This document shows positions 1-5,430 of a stretch of DNA of 9,636 nucleotides, one piece after another. Both the position numbers and the translations under genes were made by a program. The notes under the pieces are model-generated. The model was given only the letters and a program-made list of their open reading frames with translations. It was not told where the DNA came from and ran no database searches. How positions within the stretch are numbered: the first letter of the stretch is position 1; each line of letters opens with the position of its first letter. The DNA comes from Methyloceanibacter sp. (lineage in GTDB: Bacteria; Pseudomonadota; Alphaproteobacteria; Rhizobiales; Methyloligellaceae), in NCBI GenBank assembly GCA_016649675.1, contig JAENXG010000077.1, positions 1-9,636 of the forward strand, read 5' to 3'.

Positions 1-1
1 C

Positions 2-748
2 GGGCAGATCGCGGCCCTTCAGGCTTGGCGCCAGCGCCGCGACGAGAAGGAAGTGCGGCAAGCGCTTGTCGATCTGAAATCGGCGGCTGCCGAGGGGCGC
101 AACATCATGCCGCCCTCGATTGCTGCAGCGAAAGCCGGGGTCACCACCGGCGAATGGGGCCAGGTCCTGCGCGAGGTCTTCGGCGAATATCGCGCGCCCA
201 CCGGCATCCACGCCAAGCACCACATCGATGCGGCAAGGCTCCAAGAGGTGCGCCGTCTGGTCGAGGAGGTCTCCGGCAAGCTTGGACGCACGCTGACCTT
301 CGTCGTCGGCAAGCCCGGGCTCGATGGCCATTCGAACGGCGCCGAGCAGATCGCCGTGCGCGCCACGGACGTCGGCATGGAGGTCGTCTATGACGGGATC
401 AGGCTGACCCCCGCCGAGATCGTCGAGCAGGCGCGTGAGGCGCGCGCGCATGTCGTCGGGCTTTCGATCCTGTCGGGCTCCCATGTCTCGCTCGTGCGCG
501 AGGTGGTGCAGCGCCTGCGCGAGGCGGGGCTCGGCGACGTTCCCGTCGTGGTCGGCGGCATCATCCCGGCCGACGACGTCAATATCCTGAAGCAGTGCGG
601 CGCGTCTGCCGTCTACACGCCCAAGGACTTCCAGCTCAACGACATCATGATGGGCATCGTCAAGCTGGTCGATGCCAAGGCTGATCAACTCGCGCAGGAG
701 AGCGTTCCCGTGCCACCTCTGCGCGCCCGCGAGCGGGTGCCGTTATGA
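2..748 (+). CDS. ecm: Ethylmalonyl-CoA mutase, C-terminal part (5' end outside window)
   Basis: Adenosylcobalamin-dependent mutase that converts (2R)-ethylmalonyl-CoA to (2S)-methylsuccinyl-CoA in the ethylmalonyl-CoA pathway of acetyl-CoA assimilation, a cytoplasmic enzyme. The frame is open from the window edge, and 248 residues are visible, about the last third of a protein usually near 650-680 residues. They comprise the end of the substrate-binding barrel, a linker containing VFGEYRAPTG, and the complete B12-binding domain. That domain shows the cobalamin motif DGHSNG (codons 323-340, with the cobalt-ligand His at 329-331), then the SxL motif in VGLSILSGSH and the GG motif in VVVGGIIPADD. 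The linker and the KPGLDGHSNGAEQIAVRA stretch resemble Ecm (formerly MeaA) more than methylmalonyl-CoA mutase; this subfamily choice rests on recalled family sequences. The stop codon overlaps the next ATG (ATGA, 745-748), so the two genes are probably co-transcribed and translationally coupled. Confidence 0.9.
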   Translation, partial: GQIAALQAWRQRRDEKEVRQALVDLKSAAAEGRNIMPPSIAAAKAGVTTGEWGQVLREVFGEYRAPTGIHAKHHIDAARLQEVRRLVEEVSGKLGRTLTFVVGKPGLDGHSNGAEQIAVRATDVGMEVVYDGIRLTPAEIVEQAREARAHVVGLSILSGSHVSLVREVVQRLREAGLGDVPVVVGGIIPADDVNILKQCGASAVYTPKDFQLNDIMMGIVKLVDAKADQLAQESVPVPPLRARERVPL

Positions 749-1092
749 GTTCCGTCCGCGCGCTGGCGGCGCTTCTCCTGCTCCTTGTCGCGGGACGACC
801 AGCACTTGCCGCCGATCAGAGCGGGAACGCCCCCTGCCCCTCCACCATCACCTCAGGCAGCGACAGTGTCATGGTCGAAGGCAAGCAGGCGGCGCGGACG
901 GGGGACACTGTCGGCTGCGGCAGCACGGTGGTGGAAGGCTCCTCTAACGTGTTCATCAACGGCAAGCCTGCAGCGGTGCAGGGCTCCAGCACCGGCTGCG
1001 GCGGCTCGATCGTCACCGGCTCCTCGGGCGTCTTCATCAACGGCAAGCCCATGGCCGGCACAGGCGACGCTGCCGGCTGCGCCGGCAAGTAA
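745..1092 (+). CDS. Secreted PAAR-like repeat protein with four evenly spaced cysteines
   Basis: A 115-residue protein with an N-terminal Sec-type signal peptide: Arg5, a hydrophobic core at about 6-17, and likely cleavage after ALA or ALAA near residues 22-24. The mature part is three tandem repeats of exactly 27 residues, each beginning with Cys (C31, C58, C85, and a closing C112) and following the pattern C-x(6-7)-GS-xxV-xxxGKxAAxxG. The glycine-rich VFINGKPAA and GKQAARTGD segments resemble the PAAR motif found on spike tips of type VI secretion systems. Unlike known PAAR tips, which bind zinc through three His and one Cys, this protein has no histidine, and it carries an export signal, which T6SS tip proteins normally lack. 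No T6SS gene is visible nearby. A periplasmic or extracellular beta-helical protein stabilised by disulfides or a Cys4 metal site is the best inference. The start is fixed by the ATGA overlap with ecm. The function is unknown. Confidence 0.75.
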   Translation: MSSVRALAALLLLLVAGRPALAADQSGNAPCPSTITSGSDSVMVEGKQAARTGDTVGCGSTVVEGSSNVFINGKPAAVQGSSTGCGGSIVTGSSGVFINGKPMAGTGDAAGCAGK

Positions 1093-1160
1093 CGCGCCCA
1101 CACCCAACTCAATTCAGCGGGCGATGACAGAGGCAGCTTTTTGCCGCTACAGTCTCTCTT

Positions 1161-1179
1161 CGCGCCGAGTCGAGGCGCG
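1161..1179. repeat. GC-rich inverted repeat between the PAAR-like gene and the small membrane gene
   Basis: CGCGCC (1161-1166) and GGCGCG (1174-1179) form a 6-bp stem with a 7-base loop. No T-run follows, so it is not a convincing intrinsic terminator. It could lie in the 5' leader of the gene starting at 1200 or simply be GC-rich chance pairing. Confidence 0.25.
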
Positions 1180-1199
1180 ATCGTCTATTGGGGGGCATC

Positions 1200-1376
1200 A
1201 TGAATTTTCACTTGAGCACGCCGCGAAGGGAGACCTTTCTCGTCTCCGTCGTCATCGCCGTTTTGGTCATTATCGGCATGATCGTGCCATTGCCGTTCTT
1301 CACGGCCTATGCGCTCGGCCTCTTGCTGATCGCCTATCTGATCCTGGTCGCGGGCGTCTTGCTGGACAATCTCTAG
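1200..1376 (+). CDS. Small two-helix inner-membrane protein (58 aa)
   Basis: Predicted membrane protein of 58 residues with a basic N-terminus (MNFHLSTPRRET, charged at R9, R10). Two hydrophobic stretches follow, at about residues 13-30 (FLVSVVIAVLVIIGMIVP) and 35-54 (TAYALGLLLIAYLILVAGVL), separated by a short turn with PLPFF. The positive N-terminus suggests that both ends lie in the cytoplasm. I chose the ATG at 1200 over the in-frame TTG at 1188 because the G-rich run at 1190-1195 can serve as a ribosome-binding site for the ATG and would fall inside the gene with the TTG. No family with a known function is recognised; such small two-helix proteins are often conserved hypotheticals. Its TAG stop overlaps the stop codon of the kinase gene on the other strand. 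Confidence 0.7.
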   Translation: MNFHLSTPRRETFLVSVVIAVLVIIGMIVPLPFFTAYALGLLLIAYLILVAGVLLDNL

Positions 1377-2626
1377 CCCTTGACCAGCTTGAGCGCAGGC
1401 TCGCGCTCACCGGCGGCGAGGAACGGGGCGAGCGCCGCATGGAGCTCGCGCCCCCGGATCGGCTTCGCCACATAGGCGTCCATGCCGGCCGAGAGGTAGG
1501 CCCCGCAGTCGCCTTTCATCGCCGGGGCGACGAGCGCCACGATCGGCACCTCGGACGACGGCGCATGCAGGCTGCGAATGCGTTTCGTGGTCTCGATGCC
1601 GTCGAGGTCAGGCATCATGATGTCCATGAGCACGAGGTCGTAGGTCTTCGCCGCGAGGCTCATCACGGCGGCGCCTCCGCTCCCGACCATCTCATGGGTC
1701 AAGCCGAACTCCTCGAGATAGGCGCCGATCAGCATGCGGTTCACGGCATTGTCCTCGACCACCAAGACATGGCCTGAAAGCGTGTCTTGCAGCGTCCCCT
1801 CCTTGACTTGCCTGACGGGGGGCGCGCCGGTGCGAGCCTGCTCGGCGGGAAGCATGAACCAATAGAGGCTGCCCTGGCCGACCACGCTCTCGCAGCCGAT
1901 CCTGCCGCCCATCAGCTCGGCGAGCTTGCGCGCGAGCGAAAGACCTAAGCCGGCACCCTGGCTTGCCGGCACGCTGGCGACCTGGACGCGCGGCTGGAAC
2001 AGCTGCTCCCGCTCGGCCTTGCGCAGACCGCCGCTCGTATCGGTGACGTCGAAGCGAAGCCGCAAGCGCCCATCCTCGTCGCTGGCGCCCGCATGCAGCC
2101 GCACCGAGCCTTCGGCGGTGAATTTCAGCGCATTGTCGATCAGACTCATCAGTACCTGGCGGATGCGCGCAGCATCGCCGATGACGAAGCGTGGACAGCT
2201 CGCCCCGATATCGACGCCGCTGGTGAGACCCTTCTCGTTCGCCCGCATCTGCATGACCGCCGCCACGCTATTGACCAGATCGTGCAGGTCGAAGGACGCA
2301 GCGCCGAGCTCGAAGCGCCCGGCCTCGAGCCTTGAGAAATCGAGGACGTCGTTGAGCACGTTGAGCAGGCTCCGCGCCGACTGCGCCAGCGCTTCGGTGT
2401 AGCGCTGCTGCGTGCCGTCGAGCGGGCTCGCCAGCAGGAGTTCGGCCATGTCGATGACCGCCTCCATGGGCGTGCGGAGCTCATGGCCGACCATGGCGAT
2501 GAGCTCGGACTTCGCCTTGTCCGCCGCCTCGGCAGCTTCGCGGGCGCGGCGCTCTGCCGCCAGCCCGTCGACGAGGGCCTGGATCTGCCCAAAGAGATCG
2601 TCAGGCCGAAAGTCTTCAGGTCGCAT
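1373..2626 (-). CDS. Soluble hybrid histidine kinase with C-terminal receiver domain
   Basis: Signal-transduction kinase of 417 residues without membrane segments or a recognisable sensor domain; the short N-terminus is a probable coiled coil (about 11-45). The HisKA dimerisation domain carries the H-box GHELRTP with phosphorylatable His48. The HATPase domain has the N-box SLIDNALKFT (Asn165), a G1 box DTSGGL (Asp196) and a G2 box GAGLGLS (about 224-230). A receiver domain occupies roughly 285-405, with acidic Glu291/Asp292, phospho-acceptor Asp335 in LMDIMMPD and Lys388. Two departures from consensus stand out: the first Gly of the DTGxG box is Ser198, and the conserved Thr/Ser of the receiver is Val366. 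I chose the ATG at 2626 because AGGGGG (complement of 2636-2641) lies 9 bases upstream; an in-frame GTG at 2650 would add 8 residues. No partner regulator is adjacent, so it probably works in a phosphorelay with distant components. The input signal is unknown. Confidence 0.85.
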   Translation of the reverse strand: MRPEDFRPDDLFGQIQALVDGLAAERRAREAAEAADKAKSELIAMVGHELRTPMEAVIDMAELLLASPLDGTQQRYTEALAQSARSLLNVLNDVLDFSRLEAGRFELGAASFDLHDLVNSVAAVMQMRANEKGLTSGVDIGASCPRFVIGDAARIRQVLMSLIDNALKFTAEGSVRLHAGASDEDGRLRLRFDVTDTSGGLRKAEREQLFQPRVQVASVPASQGAGLGLSLARKLAELMGGRIGCESVVGQGSLYWFMLPAEQARTGAPPVRQVKEGTLQDTLSGHVLVVEDNAVNRMLIGAYLEEFGLTHEMVGSGGAAVMSLAAKTYDLVLMDIMMPDLDGIETTKRIRSLHAPSSEVPIVALVAPAMKGDCGAYLSAGMDAYVAKPIRGRELHAALAPFLAAGEREPALKLVKG

Positions 2627-2785
2627 GACCGGTCGCCCCCTGGTTTCCACACCGGTGGGCAGCCTGCCAGAGACCGCTTAAAACTCGGCTAAATTGCTGA
2701 GGAGAAGTCTAGCTAAGTGGCGGGAGAACGGGCCAAATCGCCTCCTGCCCCCGAGCCCGGCGCCCCATCCCTCCGCCGCCGGAAG

Positions 2786-2816
2786 GCTCAAGCATGGCGG
2801 GAAGGAACGCTTGAGC
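2786..2816. repeat. 8-bp perfect inverted repeat upstream of bfd
   Basis: GCTCAAGC (2786-2793) and GCTTGAGC (2809-2816) are perfect inverted copies separated by 15 bases, about 60-90 bases before the bfd start and in the gap divergent from the kinase gene. A second, overlapping symmetry, CTTGA-N6-TCAAG, spans 2810-2825. This could be an operator for a dimeric regulator or a leader hairpin. It does not match the rhizobial iron boxes I know (RirA TGA-N9-TCA, or Irr boxes), so the assignment is tentative. Confidence 0.35.
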
Positions 2817-2877
2817 GACATCAAGGTCAGCGCGCTCCGATGACGACAAAACCACCCTTCATGCCATAGAGAGAGGC

Positions 2878-3117
2878 ATGATCGTCTGTTCTTGCACCAT
2901 GATCACGTCAAAGGACATTGCCGAAGCGGTCTCGGCGCTGCGCACGGCTGACCCCTTCGTGGTACTGACCCCGGGAACCATTTACCGCCATCTTGGCAAG
3001 CGTCCCTCGTGCGGCAGTTGCCTGCCGCTGATCACCAGGCTGATGGTCGGCTATGACGAGGAGGGCCCAAGCTCGGCAGCGCAGGTCCCGCACCGGTCGG
3101 CAATCGAGGACTCCTAG
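2878..3117 (+). CDS. bfd: Bacterioferritin-associated ferredoxin
   Basis: Small [2Fe-2S] protein of 79 residues that binds bacterioferritin and donates electrons to its heme so that stored Fe(III) is reduced and released. The four cluster cysteines sit in the characteristic Bfd layout CSC (Cys4, Cys6) followed by CGSC (Cys45, Cys48), with the helical stretch MITSKDIAEAV and the RPSCGSCLP loop typical of the BFD-like [2Fe-2S] domain. About 18 polar residues after residue 60 form a tail that probably does not belong to the core fold. GAGAGAGG just before the ATG at 2878 is the likely ribosome-binding site, although it sits close to the start. The bacterioferritin gene lies 56 bases downstream on the same strand, the usual partner arrangement, and the two are probably co-transcribed. 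Iron regulation is expected from the family, but no recognisable Irr or RirA box is visible upstream. Confidence 0.9.
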   Translation: MIVCSCTMITSKDIAEAVSALRTADPFVVLTPGTIYRHLGKRPSCGSCLPLITRLMVGYDEEGPSSAAQVPHRSAIEDS

Positions 3118-3173
3118 CGGGAGCGCCAAGAACAGGTCATGATCGATTCAAAGGTTGAGAGGAGGACAGGACA

Positions 3174-3671
3174 ATGAAGGGGAATCCACGCGTCATCGAA
3201 TATCTGAACAAGGCGCTGACGAGCGAGCTCACCGCCGTCAACCAATACTGGCTGCATTACCGTCTGCTCGACGACTGGGGCTTCACCAAGCTCGCCAAGA
3301 AAGAGCGCGAGGAATCGATCGAGGAGATGCAACACGCCGACAAGCTGGTGACCCGCATCATCTTCCTCGAGGGCTTCCCCAATCTGCAGCATATCGACCC
3401 CCTGATGATCGGCCAGAACATCAAGGAGATCCTCGAATGCGACCTCAAGGCCGAGTATGGCGCCCGCGCGCTGTACATGGAGGCGCGCGCCGCCTGCCGG
3501 AAAGAGGAAGACTATGTGACCATGGACCTATTCGAGGAGCTGCTCGCCGACGAGGAAGGTCACATTAATTATCTGGAGACTCAGCTCAACCTTCTGAACG
3601 ACATCGGCATCCAGAATTACGGCCAGCTCAACGCCCACTCCGCCGATGACGTACCCGAGGAGGACGCTTAG
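3174..3671 (+). CDS. bfr: Bacterioferritin
   Basis: Iron-storage protein of 165 residues that assembles into a 24-subunit heme-containing cytoplasmic shell, oxidises Fe(II) with oxygen or peroxide and stores the ferric mineral. All expected ferroxidase ligands are in place: Glu18, Glu51, His54, Glu94, Glu127 and His130. The heme-binding Met52 is in EEMQHADK. Length and start match the family, and the N-terminal MKGNPRVIEYLNKAL is typical. A strong ribosome-binding site (GAGGAGG) lies upstream of the ATG. The gene follows bfd by 56 bases, forming the usual storage-and-release pair. Its last codons (CCC GAG GAG GAC GCT TAG) contain GAGGAGG at 3657-3663, which is correctly placed to serve the next gene at 3674. 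The bfr stop and the next start are only 2 bases apart. Confidence 0.97.
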   Translation: MKGNPRVIEYLNKALTSELTAVNQYWLHYRLLDDWGFTKLAKKEREESIEEMQHADKLVTRIIFLEGFPNLQHIDPLMIGQNIKEILECDLKAEYGARALYMEARAACRKEEDYVTMDLFEELLADEEGHINYLETQLNLLNDIGIQNYGQLNAHSADDVPEEDA

Positions 3672-3673
3672 AC

Positions 3674-4348
3674 TTGGCGCCGCCATCTCTCGACGGACCT
3701 CGTCTTCCGCCGGCCGCAGGAGGAGCGCCGCGCCAGCTCGTTGTGTTCCTGCACGGCTATGGCGCCGACGGCAACGACCTCATCGGCTTGGGCCGCGAAT
3801 GGGCCAAGGCGCTGCCTCATGCCGCTTTCGTCTCGCCCCATGCGCCCGAGCCCTGCGGCATGGCGCCCACGGGCAAGCAATGGTTCAACCTCACCTTCCG
3901 CGAGGAAGGAGAGCTCACCCGCGGCGTCAAGCAGGCCGCGCCTTCGCTCAACGCCTTCCTCGACGCCGAGCTGAAGCGGCAAAATCTGTCCGCTCGCGCG
4001 CTCGCGCTTGTCGGCTTCAGCCAGGGCACCATGATGGCGCTCGCGGTTGGGCTTGAGCGCAACCCATCGCCTGCGGCGATCGTCGGCTATTCAGGCGCGC
4101 TTGCCGATATGGAGGCGCTGCCGCAACAGCCGGGATCGGCGCCAGCAATCCTGCTCGTGCATGGCGACATGGACGAGGTCATCCCGGTCGATGCCATGCT
4201 CATTGCCCGCGAGCAGCTCGCCCAAGTGGGCCTCCCCGTCGAATGGCACGTGGCGCAAGGTATTGGCCACGGCATCGACGCCGAAGGTTTGCGTCTCGGC
4301 GGCGCCTTTCTCAAGCAGGCCTTCGCCGCAACAATGACCGTTCGTTAG
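3674..4348 (+). CDS. Carboxylesterase / phospholipase-type alpha/beta hydrolase
   Basis: Serine hydrolase of 224 residues in the Abhydrolase_2 family (YpfH/EstB-like carboxylesterases and acyl-protein-thioesterase-like enzymes). The fold signatures are in order: strand and oxyanion region QLVVFLHGYGADGNDLIGL (21-39), nucleophile elbow GFSQG with Ser116, catalytic Asp167 in HGDMDEVIP, and catalytic His199 in GIGHGID. There is no signal peptide, so it is probably cytoplasmic; the substrate cannot be read from the sequence. The TTG at 3674 is the best start because GAGGAGG at 3657-3663 lies 10 bases upstream and there is no better start before the conserved LVVFLHGYG strand. It begins 2 bases after the bfr stop, so translation is probably coupled to bfr. 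A link between the hydrolase and iron storage is not evident, and it may simply be a passenger in the operon. A strong hairpin follows at 4373-4393. Confidence 0.85.
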   Translation: MAPPSLDGPRLPPAAGGAPRQLVVFLHGYGADGNDLIGLGREWAKALPHAAFVSPHAPEPCGMAPTGKQWFNLTFREEGELTRGVKQAAPSLNAFLDAELKRQNLSARALALVGFSQGTMMALAVGLERNPSPAAIVGYSGALADMEALPQQPGSAPAILLVHGDMDEVIPVDAMLIAREQLAQVGLPVEWHVAQGIGHGIDAEGLRLGGAFLKQAFAATMTVR

Positions 4349-4372
4349 CCACTGAGCGCCAGCATTCTCCAT

Positions 4373-4393
4373 CCCTCCCCCTCGCGGGGAGGG
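4373..4393 (+). terminator. Strong hairpin downstream of the bfr-hydrolase unit
   Basis: CCCTCCCC (4373-4380) and GGGGAGGG (4386-4393) make a perfect 8-bp G/C stem with a 5-base loop, 25 bases after the hydrolase stop. No T-run follows, so if it ends transcription it is not a classical intrinsic terminator. It is also the first arm of the larger palindromic element ending at 4522. Confidence 0.4.
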
Positions 4394-4522
4394 TGGCGAG
4401 GCCCGGACATGTCTGGGGCTCGCTGGGTAGGGGGAGTCAGCCTCGTCCAAAACAACGCGCGCGAGCCACATCACCCCACCCGGCGCGCGGACCGCGCGCC
4501 GACCTCCCCGTTAAGGGGAGGT
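4373..4522. repeat. 150-bp composite palindromic intergenic element (REP/RIME-like)
   Basis: Four hairpins lie in series. Hairpin 1, at 4373-4393, has an 8-bp stem. Hairpin 2, an imperfect 28-base palindrome at 4396-4423, is centred on GACATGTC. Hairpin 3, at 4481-4501, is a perfect palindrome with 10-base arms around A4491. Hairpin 4, at 4502-4522, pairs ACCTCCCC with GGGGAGGT around GTTAA. The outer arms of elements 1 and 4 are also complementary to each other, and GGGTAGGGG (4425-4433) can pair with CCCCACCC (4473-4480) across the 57-base middle spacer, so the whole could fold as a branched structure. This layout matches the dispersed mosaic palindromes common between genes in rhizobial genomes. 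Other copies lie outside this window, so the family assignment is by architecture only. Confidence 0.65.
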
Positions 4523-4566
4523 ATGGAGCTTGGACCGGCTTCGTGCCGTGATGCACAGCGCAGCTT

Positions 4567-4671
4567 TCAGCTCACCCAGGGATCGTAGGTGCCGAAGGTC
4601 CAGACATGGCCTTCCGGCATGGTCGGCTTCGCGGTCATCCACACGGTCTTTTTCGTCCTTCTGGCCGTACT
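4567..4671 (-). pseudogene. Possible VOC/glyoxalase-family C-terminal remnant
   Basis: In the minus frame ending at the TGA complement of 4567-4569, the last residues read PEGHVWTFGTYDPWVS. This resembles the C-terminal DPEGHxWxFGTYDPW end of PhnB-like VOC (glyoxalase/bleomycin-resistance) proteins. Upstream in the same frame there are only about 17 further residues (including VWMTAKPT) before a TAG at 4672-4674, and no full VOC domain is present in any frame. I therefore read it as a decayed 3' fragment. The rest of the 504-base gap holds the palindromic element (4373-4522), the promoter and leader before the HNH gene, and a competing plus-strand ORF (4619-4789). That ORF gives 56 residues with one hydrophobic stretch, MVGFAVIHTVFFVLLAVLYA, and lacks a clear ribosome-binding site. 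Only one of the two readings can be right, and neither is secure. Confidence 0.3.
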
Positions 4672-4763
4672 CTACGCACGTCTGCGGGCAGGCACGGGCC
4701 GGGCGCCCGCGCTGGGAGCGGCTTCCTGGGATTTGGAAGCCAAACCTACAGCATCTTGGGTGC

Positions 4764-4792
4764 TTCACATTCCCGACATGCCCCTATAGTAT
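4764..4792 (+). promoter_or_regulatory. Predicted sigma-70-type promoter for the HNH gene
   Basis: TTCACA (4764-4769) and TAGTAT (4787-4792) are spaced 17 bases apart, next to an overlapping TATAGT at 4785-4790, in a locally A/T-richer stretch of an otherwise GC-rich gap. Transcription would start near 4799-4800, just before the AAGGAGG at 4803-4809. That would leave a short leader containing the 11-codon ORF and the HNH start at 4853. Confidence 0.4.
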
Positions 4793-4802
4793 GCCGCCGC
4801 AT

Positions 4803-4856
4803 AAGGAGGCTTAAGCCCGAGTGCGACGGGCAAGTCGAAGGAATTTGTCGCCTTGA
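4803..4856 (+). other. Leader ORF (11 codons) with strong ribosome-binding site, overlapping the HNH start
   Basis: AAGGAGG at 4803-4809 is a near-perfect ribosome-binding site. It is 43 bases from the HNH start, too far to serve it directly, but it precedes a GTG at 4821 by 11 bases. That GTG opens an 11-codon frame reading VRRASRRNLSP (V read as Met) whose TGA (4854-4856) overlaps the TTG start of the HNH gene (4853-4855). This is the geometry of translational coupling. The peptide is basic (five Arg). Whether it is translated is inference. Confidence 0.4.
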
Positions 4857-5419
4857 ACGTCGCAACCGCATCGGCCGCACCTGGCACTTTTCCGGCGCTC
4901 GTGCTCAACGCCGACTATCGGCCGCTCTCCTATTATCCGCTGTCGCTGTGGGGCTGGCAGGACGCAGTCAAGGCCGTGTTCCTCGACCGCGTGAACATCG
5001 TCTCCGAATACGATCGCGCTGTCCGCTCCCCCTCCTTCGAGATGAAGCTGCCGAGCGTGGTCTCGCTCAAGAATTACGTGCGCCCCGCGCTCTATCCCGC
5101 CTTCACCCGATTCAACGTGTTCTTGCGCGACCGCTTCAGCTGCCAATATTGCAGCGACGATCAGGACCTCACCTTCGATCATCTCGTGCCACGCTCCCGC
5201 GGCGGCCTGACCCGCTGGGAGAACGTCGTCACCGCCTGCGCGCCGTGCAATCTCATGAAGGGCGGCAAGCTGCCGGGCGAGGCGAAGATGCACCCGGCGC
5301 AGAAGCCCTATCGCCCCACGGTGTTCGAGCTCCACCGCAACGGCCGCCTGTTCCCGCCGAACTATCTGCATGAGAGCTGGCTCGATTATCTCTACTGGGA
5401 TACCGAGCTCGAGCCGTAA
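4853..5419 (+). CDS. HNH endonuclease domain protein
   Basis: Protein of 188 residues with a zinc-ribbon HNH nuclease domain in its C-terminal half. The zinc ligands are Cys97 and Cys100 (CQYC) with Cys129 and Cys132 (CAPC). The beta-beta-alpha-metal core reads LTFDHLVPRSRGG with His110, then Asn124 in RWENVVTAC and Asn133 following the second zinc pair. The first 90 residues (LVLNADYRPLSYYPLSLW onward) form a conserved N-terminal region typical of this group, which is widespread in alphaproteobacteria as a stand-alone chromosomal gene. No methylase or restriction partner is adjacent, so a restriction-modification role is unlikely and the substrate is unknown. TTG at 4853 is the only plausible start: upstream in frame there is no ATG, GTG or TTG before a TAA at 4802, and GAAGGA at 4837-4842 lies 10 bases before it. 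It converges on ccdA with 11 bases between stops. Confidence 0.88.
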   Translation: MNVATASAAPGTFPALVLNADYRPLSYYPLSLWGWQDAVKAVFLDRVNIVSEYDRAVRSPSFEMKLPSVVSLKNYVRPALYPAFTRFNVFLRDRFSCQYCSDDQDLTFDHLVPRSRGGLTRWENVVTACAPCNLMKGGKLPGEAKMHPAQKPYRPTVFELHRNGRLFPPNYLHESWLDYLYWDTELEP

Positions 5420-5430
5420 GCTGCTCTTGG

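Noticed and set aside
745..1092. A type VI secretion locus suggested by the PAAR-like repeats
   Set aside because: No VgrG, Hcp, effector or structural T6SS gene is visible, and the protein has a signal peptide and lacks the zinc-binding histidines.
785..1777. A 330-residue plus-strand frame across the PAAR-like gene, the membrane gene and the kinase 3' end
   Set aside because: It shows no domain, overlaps well-supported genes and has the composition of a GC-driven shadow frame.
2717..2869. A 50-codon GTG-started frame upstream of bfd with GAGGAG at 2699-2704
   Set aside because: The spacing to the GTG is long (12 bases), codon third positions are not biased as in neighbours, and the Pro/Arg-rich product resembles nothing I know. 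It is more likely leader or regulatory DNA.
4853..5419. A restriction-modification or homing-endonuclease system based on the HNH domain
   Set aside because: There is no methylase, intron or intein nearby, and the protein resembles a stand-alone chromosomal family.
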